6,334 bases of DNA from an uncultured Erwinia sp. (GTDB taxonomy: Bacteria > Pseudomonadota > Gammaproteobacteria > Enterobacterales > Enterobacteriaceae). The DNA lies in contig CAMIKG010000108.1 of the NCBI GenBank assembly GCA_946221915.1, positions 1 through 6,334 on the forward strand. Direction: 5' to 3'. Shown here one piece after another: positions 1-6,334 of this stretch (position 1 is its first letter; each line of letters starts with the position of its first letter). The translations under genes were made by a program, and so were the position numbers. A model generated the notes under the pieces. That model did no database searches and was not told where the DNA came from. It saw only the letters and a program-made list of their open reading frames with translations.

Positions 1-235
1 TAACACCATGCCGGGCTGCTCCTCTGTCCCGACACAAGTCAGGGCGCATACTTCCACGGTTATACTCTCGATTCCATTGCGCCGTGACGCCGCGCCAGCT
101 ATCCGTTAACACCATGCCGGGCTGCTCCTCTGTCCCGACACAAGTCAGGGCGCATACTTCCGCCGTTATACTCTCGATCTCATTGCGCCGTGACGCCGCG
201 CCCGTCCTCCGCTTACACCACGCCGCGCTTATCCT
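1..235. repeat. 106-bp tandem repeat at the 3' boundary of dspE
   Basis: Two direct 106-bp units occupy 1-106 and 107-212. They differ at nine positions by my count, and the first 55 bases are identical. A third, degraded unit start continues at 213-235, matching at about 18 of 23 positions; these bases contain the stop codon and last codons of the effector gene. The first unit begins exactly at the window edge, so more units may lie to the left. This 212-bp stretch after the gene shows no T-rich hairpin terminator and no recognisable dspF chaperone gene. The origin of the unit is unknown. It could be a duplicated intergenic segment that included the end of the effector gene. Confidence 0.9.
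7..23 (-). promoter_or_regulatory. Possible translation start carried by the 106-bp repeat
   Basis: On the minus strand, same direction as the effector gene, the unit reads AGAGGAG, about nine bases, then ATG-GTG-TTA. The same arrangement occurs in both units, with ATG at 9-7 and at 115-113. From the 115 start the frame stays open to the window edge for 38 codons (beginning MVLTDSWRGV), which does not resemble DspF as I know it. The copy at 9-7 runs off the edge and could begin the next gene, which in related loci would be the chaperone gene dspF. Only the signal is visible, not a gene. Confidence 0.25.
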
Positions 236-3200
236 GCACCTCGGCGTTGGTCATGGCGTTCACCACATCATCACTGGCCCAGGCGATTTCCCCTTCCAGC
301 GAGAACGCGTTCGGCGTTTCCTGATTTTCACCGTAACTGAAGTTAATTTTGCCGAGATTGCGCGTGATATTGACGTTCGCTGAACTCGAACCCCCGGCAA
401 CAAACAGCGGCAGGTTAATCCCTTCCGGTTTATTGGTGGTTTCGGTAAAGGCGATCGATTTCACGCGCAGATTGTTGCTGTCTTTCAGCAACGCCTGAAT
501 CTCTTCCGGCTGAGCATCGTGCTCCAGCCACTTTTGCTGCATCTCAAATTTCTTGCCGTCTTTCATTTCCAGCGTCACCGTCGCCTGGGTATCCGCATGT
601 TTCTGCAGTTCGCGGATCACCTCCTTCAGCATCGGTTTTTCTGCCATAAAGCGGCTGATGCGTTCGGCATTGCTCGGCGGCAGCTCGCTGGCGACCAGAT
701 TGTGCAGCACATGCATCATGTCCTCATGGTCGATCTTGCGCAGGTTGCTGTAGCTGCTGCTGTATTCGGCGCTGTTCAGTTGCTGGCAATTCAGCGCCGC
801 TGCCTGCTGTTGCAGCTTCAGCTGTTTCGCGCTGTTGATCACCGCATACTGGCCGTTGTTAGCCGGAGTCATCGTCAGCAGGTGGTCGGTCAGCTTATCC
901 AGCTTCATTTTGATCGCCTGCTTCTCATCCATCTGATAGGTATTCAGCTTGTCGTCGCTCTCCTGACTGACGGCGGCGGTGCTGCTGCTGGCGGTCGCGG
1001 ATTCTTTCAGCGCATCAAGCTGCTCTTTTTCCAGTTTTTTCAGCGCGTCACGCTCTGTCGGCCGCATGGCTCGCTGGCCGTGTGCCATGTTTGCCATACC
1101 CTTTTCATCAACACCCAGTGCCTGGGCATGCTGTTTCAGGCTGCGCTCTTTTTCCGTTTTCACCTGCGGTGGCAGTTTGTTTTCGGCTTTTTTCGGCGGC
1201 TTGTCGGCATCTTTCAACTCCTGCACCAGCGCATTCAGCCTGGCGTCGTCAAAGTTCAGACCGATTTGTTCAATCAGCTTATCCAGCTGATATTTCTCCA
1301 CGCCGTCGGCTTTGGTCAGGTCGAGACTCATATTCTGTTTGGTGCGGTTTTCCATGGTCGCCTGAATACTGGTATTACTGATACCAAACAGCGGGATTCG
1401 CAGATTTTTATCCGCATTCGCCGTAATGCCCAGCCCGCCGCCGATGCCAGCGCTGGCGCCTGCACTGTTAAAAAAGCGCACGCGGTTATTACTGTCGCTC
1501 CAGCTGTCACTGCTGTCACCGTGGGTGACGCTGTGTTCGCTGCTTTTCGACAGCACATTCACCATGCCCTGCACAATCGCCGTGGCGCGAATGGTCAGCG
1601 GATTCGTTTTGGTATCTCCCCCGCGGGTCGGCATCGTGATCCCGCCGCCCGCCATGGCGATGCCGGTGGCATCGACATTAAAGTTCAGCGTGGTGCCGTT
1701 TTTGACCCGGTGATTGACGCCCTTCGCCAGCAGCTCCTGTGGTGCAAGATTGCCGCTGGTCAGGTCCGCCATAAATTCGGGCAGGTCCGCTTCGCTGATG
1801 CTGAAGGTGACGCTGTTTTGCATCTGCCGTTGCAGCGCCATGGCGACCATCAGGTTCAGACGCGCGGACGGCGCCAGTGAGCGATGCGCGCCAAGATCGG
1901 CTTTGATATTTTTGTAATCCTCCGCCTGGGTCAGCGGGTTCCAGCCCACCGCGCCAAACAGCGTGCCGGTGCCGCCGCCGTTACGGCTAAAGGTAATGTT
2001 GATGCCGCTGTCGCCGCGCGAGAAGCTGGCGTTATAGGCGCGATCGAGGTTGCCGCGAATGCCGGGCACGCCAATCACTTCGCCGCCAGGGATCACCGAA
2101 AGCGTCAGCATGCCGCCGTAATTGCGGCCGAAGCCCATGTTTTCCCCCGACTCCAGCTGGCTGATGGTTGCCAGCAGCTGGTCAGTCATCTCCTGCTGGC
2201 TTTTCGCTTTCAGCACCGTGCGGGTGGTCATGTTCAGTCCGTGGTGCTCTTTGCTGAAGGCGTTGGTCATGGATTTGATGGCGTCGTAGCAGGCTTCCAG
2301 CTGTTTATGGCTGACAAAACCCTGGCTGGTGGCTTTGCGTATCGGATCTTCACCATAGGTTTGATCGCGCAGCAGGCGGAAATCCTCCTTAAGCTGGCGC
2401 AGCTCCGATGCTGAAGGATGCGGGCTGGTGACCAGCTGTTCCATACGATCGGCCAGCTGATGCAGCTGGTTCATCGCCATGCCATCAAGGATCAGCCGTG
2501 ATTTCGCCAGATCCAGATCGTCATGAGGATCGCGCTGGCGATTCATCGGTAATTGCTCTTTCTGGTGGTGCACCACCATGCCCTGATCCTGCAGCGTCTG
2601 CATCAGCGTATGGCTGCCGTTATCCGCGCGCAGCGGATAGCGGTTATACAGCGTGGTGAGATCGCCGATCAGATTATCGCTGTCGCTCCAGGGATTCATC
2701 GCCTGGGTCATATTGCTGAGTCGCGACGGGGTAAAGTTGCTGGTAGTGGTGCGGTCGGCTTTCAGTGCGCCTGCCTGCTGGCCGAGCAGGGCAGCATGAC
2801 GGCCCGAACTGTCGGCGACACTGTCGGCAAAGTTTTTCATATCTTCGAGCAGGGTTTTATCGATAGCGCTGTGTTCGAATGCCGTCAGGCGCGCCTGCAG
2901 GTGCGGGCGCTGCGCCTGCTGATCGGGCTGGCTGGTCAGGGTTTTCAGCTGCTGGTGCAGCTCACTCTGACGCTGGTAGACCGGGCGCAGTCCTTCGCGG
3001 CCCTGCCAGTTGTGTTGCACATTGTAGGCGGCATTTTTCAGCGGGCGCGGCGTCGCCAGCGTGGGATTGAACAGGTGCGCGCGCAGACGATCGCGCAGGC
3101 GGCTGTTGATGTGGTTGCCGTCGCGGCCGGACATCCCCATCACATTGATTTCCTGCTTTAGCGTCACACCACCCAGCTGATAACTGTGGCTGGCGTCTTT

Positions 3201-6188
3201 CAGGCGCACGCGCGCTCTGTCATCTTCACGGCGCGGCGAAATCACTTCAGTCGGCGTATTGGCATCGTAGTCAGGCTGTATCTGCCACTGCTGCTCACCC
3301 TGCGGCTGCAACACGGCGCTGCGCCCGCCGCGATCGGCGATCATCAGTTCACCTTCTTCGCCATTGTGCAGCTGTTCCAGCGGACTCATGCCGTCCGGCA
3401 ACGTTACCGGCTGCCATTTTGCTGGCGTTTCGCTGTTGGCTTCCTGCTGCCACTGCTCTTTCGGCATGCTGTAGAGCTTGCCCTGCTTATCCAGAACGAA
3501 CAGTGTCTGCTGTTTATCCAGTGCGATATCCACCAGCGTATTGCCGTCGCCGCTGGCAGGCTGATTATCCATCACGCCCGGCAGGGTGTTGGGATGGTAG
3601 TTTTCGATGCCGTCTTTGGTCAGCGTGCGCATCAGTTTTTCCGGCTGACGGCTGCCCGCCTGGTTGCGGTGGAACTGCAGTTCGCCTTTTTCGTTCAATG
3701 CCACCAGACGTTCGGCATCCAGCGGCGCAATGGCGATGGCCTTATTGTCTTTGTTAAAGCCAGGCAATGGCGCATCCAGTGAGAGGCTGCTTTTGGTCTG
3801 CCGCATCACAAACTGGTTGTTCACGCCGCCGATTTTGTCGCTCTTCAGGCTGACTTTTACCCGCGCCGGAATGCCCTCGTTAAGGACATACGCCTGTCCA
3901 TCCTGGCCGCGTTTGATGCTGTCGGCTTTTTCAAAGCTGGCTTCCCAGCGCTGGGAGTTTTTATTCAGCGCGCTGATTTTGCCGTTATCAATAATCAGGC
4001 GACCGAGGCGGCCCAGCTCTACCGTCTCCTGCGGTAGCGGGCGTGGCTGCAGCAGTCCTTCATGGTGATCCATCACCAGGCTCTCGTTCAGGTTCCACTG
4101 CGGCTGCAGCACGCCATCGCTGTCGAGCGAACAGATATGGCGCTGATCGTTCTCATCTTTAACTACCGCCTGCAACTGACCATCTTCATGATGCAGCAGT
4201 TTGTCGACGGTGAATTTCTCGCCGAGATGGCGGGTCAGCGCGGCGCTGATGGCATCGTCCTGCTGCAGGGTGGCCTGCGGGTGATCGGCATCCGGCGCTG
4301 CGCCGCTATAGAGTTTGCCGTTGCTGCCAATGGCGAGTAGCCGATCGCCATGGATCGCCAGCCCGGTAGCATGGAAGTCGCTGATGCTGTCGCCTTGCTG
4401 CTGTTTCAGCGTGACGCTGATATGTTTATCCGCTTTGGCGTCCAGTTTAGTGAGCAGTTTCAGCGACTGCTTGCTGCTCTTTTCATCGGTCAGCAGCAGC
4501 AGGGCTTCGCCGCGCGCATTGGTGCAGTAGGCGCTGATCTTCTCTTTAAACGTGGCGGACTGACTGGCGCTGGAGAGGTTTTTCAGCGTTTTTTTATCGT
4601 GCACGACATACAGCATGCCGTTGGGTTGCTTACTCAGGTTGCCAACGCTTTTCTCTTCGTCTTTATCCACCTGTTCCCAGCGCATGTTCTGCTCGTTGAG
4701 GCGATACAGACGACCGCCGTGCTCACGCAACTGCTCCGGTTGCAGCTCTGAAATGCGACCTTCGCTGCTGACCTCGCGGTCATGGCTGAAAATACCGGTG
4801 AGCAGGGCGTGGGTGGCGCTTTCCGGCAGGGCGACGGTACGCTGGATATTGCTGTTATCTGTCGGGCCGCCGGGCGCGCTGATGGTGGCGCGGTTCTGCG
4901 GGTCGAACTGAATCTGTACCGCCGAGCGGCTGCTGTGCGGTACTACGCCGTTGCGATCCAGCATGCGGGTTAACGCAGACGGGTCCTGCTGTTTCCAGCC
5001 CTCCATTGCGACACTCTGTGTCAGGCCGATAAAGGCAGTTTTGGATCCCTGCAGGCTGAGCAGTCGGCCATTCGGGTCCATCAGCAGATGCTGACTGTTA
5101 TCGGCGCTGGCCTGGTGCGCCTGGTAAGTGTGGCGCGGGCGGGCGACGGTTTCATTGAGGATATTCTGCAGGTTCTCTGACACGGCGGTCATCACCGACA
5201 GTTTGCCCTGGGCGTCCAGCGCCATGCTGGCAACCTGAGGACGCAGCTGAGTTTTATTGATGGCGCTGTCGTTTTCCGCCGCCAGATGAGCGCGCTGCTG
5301 CATGCTGTTCAGTTCGCTGAGTTTCAGCTCGTGGTGCTTCTCTTCCGGGATGCTGGTCAGCGCATTGCTGCGTGGCGGCAGCGACTGGCGAATGGCATCA
5401 CTCAGGTTATGCAGGTCGGCGGCGGTTTGCACCGTGTCAGCGAGTGTTTCCAGCCGCGACGGGCGCGCGGAAGAGCGCGGAGGTATCGGCGGCGGGCGGG
5501 TGGCTTCGCCAGGTGTACGTTCGCGCGCGCTGGTGCGGGTGAATTCTGTGGTTTGGTTGCTGCCTGCGGGCTGTTGCGGATGCCGGGTTATTTCGCCAGG
5601 GTTACGTTCACGGGCGCTGGCACGGGTGAACTCTGTGGTTTGGTTGTTGCCTGCGGGCTGTTGCGGGTGCCGGGTCATCTCGCCAGGTGTACGTTCGCGC
5701 GCGCTGGTGCGGGTGAATTCTGTGGTTTGGTTGTTGCCTGCGGGCTGTTGCGAGTGTCGGGTTATTTCGCCAGGGGGACGTTCGTGGGCGCTGGTGCGGG
5801 TGGCGTCCGGCGTCCGGTTTTCCCGGCCGGGCTGTTGCTGGCGCGCACTGTCGCGCGTAAAGCGTGAGGTGTTTGGCGTATCGCCCTGGCGTTCTGGCAG
5901 CGATCGGTTTCCGCGCTCGCTGGATGCTGAGCGCTGTTGCAACCTCTCGCGTAATCGCGTCAGGCTGCTGCGCAAATTGCTGCCGCTGCGCTGTGGCGTA
6001 CTGGCGGCCTGCTGACGCAGCTGTGGGGCGGACTGGCTGGTGGCGCCATCCTGGCGCAAAGAACCCCCGGCGCGATGGCGCGGATGCGCTGACATCGGAC
6101 GTAATGGAATCGACTGGCCGCGCGGCTGATTGAGTTGCTGCGCACCGCGCACCGCCTGGCCGGCGAGAAGGCCGAGTTTGGGTAGCAT
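213..6188 (-). CDS. dspE: AvrE/DspE/WtsE-family type III secreted effector, full length
   Basis: This encodes a giant effector injected into plant cells by the Hrp type III system. From the literature, family members suppress defence, cause water-soaking or cell death, bind PP2A B' subunits, and form a beta-barrel channel permeable to water and solutes. Seen here: residues 1-270 are disordered and rich in Arg, Gln, Ser, Thr and Pro, with 29-residue repeats at 131-230 and no Trp before W398. About 320-1015 has recurring blade-like motifs (GKLYS near 625 and 904), suggesting a beta-propeller. WxxxE motifs lie at W698 and W1061; the latter sits in WQGREGL, shared with E. amylovora DspE. Further shared blocks are TPRPLKNAAY (~1045), QRDPHDD (~1215), KEHHGLNMTTRTVL (~1311) and NNLRVKS (~1904). 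Glycine-rich beta strands at ~1355-1650 and ~1904-1970 fit the barrel. I count four Cys. The 1991 residues exceed the roughly 1800-1840 of DspE/WtsE. The start is supported by AGGAG six bases upstream; M32 lacks one. Family assignment is firm; the species and symbol choice are less so. Confidence 0.95.
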   Translation of the reverse strand: MLPKLGLLAGQAVRGAQQLNQPRGQSIPLRPMSAHPRHRAGGSLRQDGATSQSAPQLRQQAASTPQRSGSNLRSSLTRLRERLQQRSASSERGNRSLPERQGDTPNTSRFTRDSARQQQPGRENRTPDATRTSAHERPPGEITRHSQQPAGNNQTTEFTRTSARERTPGEMTRHPQQPAGNNQTTEFTRASARERNPGEITRHPQQPAGSNQTTEFTRTSARERTPGEATRPPPIPPRSSARPSRLETLADTVQTAADLHNLSDAIRQSLPPRSNALTSIPEEKHHELKLSELNSMQQRAHLAAENDSAINKTQLRPQVASMALDAQGKLSVMTAVSENLQNILNETVARPRHTYQAHQASADNSQHLLMDPNGRLLSLQGSKTAFIGLTQSVAMEGWKQQDPSALTRMLDRNGVVPHSSRSAVQIQFDPQNRATISAPGGPTDNSNIQRTVALPESATHALLTGIFSHDREVSSEGRISELQPEQLREHGGRLYRLNEQNMRWEQVDKDEEKSVGNLSKQPNGMLYVVHDKKTLKNLSSASQSATFKEKISAYCTNARGEALLLLTDEKSSKQSLKLLTKLDAKADKHISVTLKQQQGDSISDFHATGLAIHGDRLLAIGSNGKLYSGAAPDADHPQATLQQDDAISAALTRHLGEKFTVDKLLHHEDGQLQAVVKDENDQRHICSLDSDGVLQPQWNLNESLVMDHHEGLLQPRPLPQETVELGRLGRLIIDNGKISALNKNSQRWEASFEKADSIKRGQDGQAYVLNEGIPARVKVSLKSDKIGGVNNQFVMRQTKSSLSLDAPLPGFNKDNKAIAIAPLDAERLVALNEKGELQFHRNQAGSRQPEKLMRTLTKDGIENYHPNTLPGVMDNQPASGDGNTLVDIALDKQQTLFVLDKQGKLYSMPKEQWQQEANSETPAKWQPVTLPDGMSPLEQLHNGEEGELMIADRGGRSAVLQPQGEQQWQIQPDYDANTPTEVISPRREDDRARVRLKDASHSYQLGGVTLKQEINVMGMSGRDGNHINSRLRDRLRAHLFNPTLATPRPLKNAAYNVQHNWQGREGLRPVYQRQSELHQQLKTLTSQPDQQAQRPHLQARLTAFEHSAIDKTLLEDMKNFADSVADSSGRHAALLGQQAGALKADRTTTSNFTPSRLSNMTQAMNPWSDSDNLIGDLTTLYNRYPLRADNGSHTLMQTLQDQGMVVHHQKEQLPMNRQRDPHDDLDLAKSRLILDGMAMNQLHQLADRMEQLVTSPHPSASELRQLKEDFRLLRDQTYGEDPIRKATSQGFVSHKQLEACYDAIKSMTNAFSKEHHGLNMTTRTVLKAKSQQEMTDQLLATISQLESGENMGFGRNYGGMLTLSVIPGGEVIGVPGIRGNLDRAYNASFSRGDSGINITFSRNGGGTGTLFGAVGWNPLTQAEDYKNIKADLGAHRSLAPSARLNLMVAMALQRQMQNSVTFSISEADLPEFMADLTSGNLAPQELLAKGVNHRVKNGTTLNFNVDATGIAMAGGGITMPTRGGDTKTNPLTIRATAIVQGMVNVLSKSSEHSVTHGDSSDSWSDSNNRVRFFNSAGASAGIGGGLGITANADKNLRIPLFGISNTSIQATMENRTKQNMSLDLTKADGVEKYQLDKLIEQIGLNFDDARLNALVQELKDADKPPKKAENKLPPQVKTEKERSLKQHAQALGVDEKGMANMAHGQRAMRPTERDALKKLEKEQLDALKESATASSSTAAVSQESDDKLNTYQMDEKQAIKMKLDKLTDHLLTMTPANNGQYAVINSAKQLKLQQQAAALNCQQLNSAEYSSSYSNLRKIDHEDMMHVLHNLVASELPPSNAERISRFMAEKPMLKEVIRELQKHADTQATVTLEMKDGKKFEMQQKWLEHDAQPEEIQALLKDSNNLRVKSIAFTETTNKPEGINLPLFVAGGSSSANVNITRNLGKINFSYGENQETPNAFSLEGEIAWASDDVVNAMTNAEVQDKRGVV
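5505..5802 (-). repeat. In-frame 87-bp tandem repeat array in the effector N-terminus
   Basis: Three full 87-bp units lie head to tail at 5505-5591, 5592-5678 and 5679-5765. A fourth partial unit of about 37 bp follows at 5766-5802. Because 87 is divisible by three, each unit encodes 29 residues, approximately R131-T159, R160-T188 and R189-T217, with a partial unit from R218. Each protein unit contains SARER-x-PGE, then TRHPQQPAG, then NQTTEFT. By eye the outer two full units differ at about five bases, while the middle one differs from either at about ten. The array lies in the region expected to be a disordered secretion and linker segment ahead of the propeller, so copy number is probably tolerated without loss of function. 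Confidence 0.95.
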
Positions 6189-6194
6189 AGTGTT

Positions 6195-6199
6195 CTCCT
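6195..6199 (-). promoter_or_regulatory. Shine-Dalgarno sequence of the dspE-like gene
   Basis: On the minus strand the sequence reads AGGAG, then AACACT, then ATG. This is a strong ribosome-binding site with a six-base spacer. It decides the start at 6188 over the next in-frame ATG (codon 32), which has no comparable purine-rich stretch in front of it. Confidence 0.85.
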
Positions 6200-6224
6200 G
6201 GTTGATTCAGTGCACCTGTGTGCT

Positions 6225-6249
6225 CCTTCCCCCGCAGAGCGGTGGAGGG
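6225..6249. repeat. Imperfect 25-nt hairpin element, copy 2 (gene-proximal)
   Basis: The left arm CCTTCCCCCGC pairs with GCGGTGGAGGG around the loop AGA. This gives 11 positions with one C/T mismatch and one G-T wobble. It has the same length, loop size and TGCT flank as the perfect copy, and begins 39 bp from it. The loop-proximal pairs have changed together compared with copy 1 (GC/GC here, AC/GT there). It sits about 37 bp upstream of the start codon, so it may be in the 5' leader of the effector transcript. Confidence 0.7.
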
Positions 6250-6263
6250 GGCGCTGGTTTGCT

Positions 6264-6288
6264 CCTTCCCCCACGGCGTGGGGGAAGG
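6264..6288. repeat. Perfect 25-nt hairpin element, copy 1 (gene-distal)
   Basis: Arms of 11 bp (CCTTCCCCCAC and GTGGGGGAAGG) flank a three-base loop, GGC. The element is preceded on the plus strand by TGCT, as is its sister at 6225-6249. It lies about 75 bp upstream of the effector start codon. No T run follows on either strand, so it is not a canonical intrinsic terminator. It resembles the short palindromic repeats scattered between genes in enterobacterial genomes, but I cannot confirm its genome copy number. Confidence 0.8.
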
Positions 6289-6334
6289 CTGGGATGGGGG
6301 AGCTTGCGTCACCGGAGCCGGCGGTTCCCCCTCC

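Noticed and set aside
60..66. TATACT in each 106-bp unit as a plus-strand -10 box
   Set aside because: There is no acceptable -35 hexamer at 16-18 bases upstream and no gene in that direction.
1..212. The 106-bp units as a CRISPR array
   Set aside because: The whole 106 bp is repeated with no short repeat/unique spacer alternation.
519..1880. Long plus-strand open frame of 453 codons, and many other plus-strand open frames across 1884-6015
   Set aside because: They lie antisense to the intact effector gene, show His/Arg/Val/Gln-rich composition typical of the complement of GC-rich codons, have no Shine-Dalgarno support that I can see, and resemble no known family.
6264..6288. The perfect hairpin as an intrinsic terminator
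   Set aside because: No run of T follows the stem on either strand.
5608..6312. Minus-strand open frames overlapping the effector start (5608-6312 and 5960-6274)
   Set aside because: They share the strand but run in other frames across the 87-bp repeats and the leader hairpins. They are rich in Ala/Arg/Pro/Thr and begin without a good ribosome-binding site, while the 6188 frame has clear homology.
6323..6328. GGAACC on the minus strand as the -35 half of an HrpL (hrp box) promoter
   Set aside because: The consensus needs CCACNNA after 15-16 bases. The bases at that spacing read GCAAGCT or CAAGCTC, and the nearest CCAC is much further away. The real promoter may lie beyond the right edge.

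Overview
The window is almost entirely one very large minus-strand gene (213-6188) encoding a 1991-residue member of the AvrE/DspE/WtsE superfamily of type III secreted effectors, the main disease-promoting effectors of many plant-pathogenic bacteria. The GC-rich composition, the strong Shine-Dalgarno sequence and conserved blocks that I recall from Erwinia amylovora DspE point to a plant-associated member of the Erwiniaceae (Erwinia/Pantoea group) carrying an Hrp type III secretion system. The species cannot be fixed from this window.

Layout, in the direction of transcription (high to low coordinates). 6189-6334 is the gene's upstream region. It holds an AGGAG ribosome-binding site six bases before the ATG and two 25-nt hairpin elements of the same design 39 bp apart. 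No convincing HrpL promoter box is visible. 6188-213 is the effector gene: a disordered Arg/Gln/Ser/Pro-rich N-terminus with an in-frame array of 87-bp (29-residue) repeats; a long stretch of beta-propeller-like motifs; a helical middle part with a conserved WxxxE motif; and a C-terminal part with glycine-rich beta strands, interrupted by a charged insertion. 212-1 holds two near-identical 106-bp tandem units directly after the stop codon. A degraded start of a third unit overlaps the last codons of the effector gene.

The gene is intact, with no frameshift or internal stop. In related hrp/dsp loci the effector gene is normally followed at once by the small chaperone gene dspF. Here the immediate downstream DNA is repeat sequence and no dspF is recognisable inside the window. 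The repeat unit carries a Shine-Dalgarno/ATG pair in the same orientation, so the next gene could begin at or beyond the left edge.

The most unusual features are the two independent repeat systems (one in frame inside the gene, one at its 3' boundary), the paired hairpins in the leader, and a C-terminal insertion and altered tail relative to the E. amylovora protein as I remember it. All long open frames on the plus strand are antisense shadows of the GC-rich effector gene.
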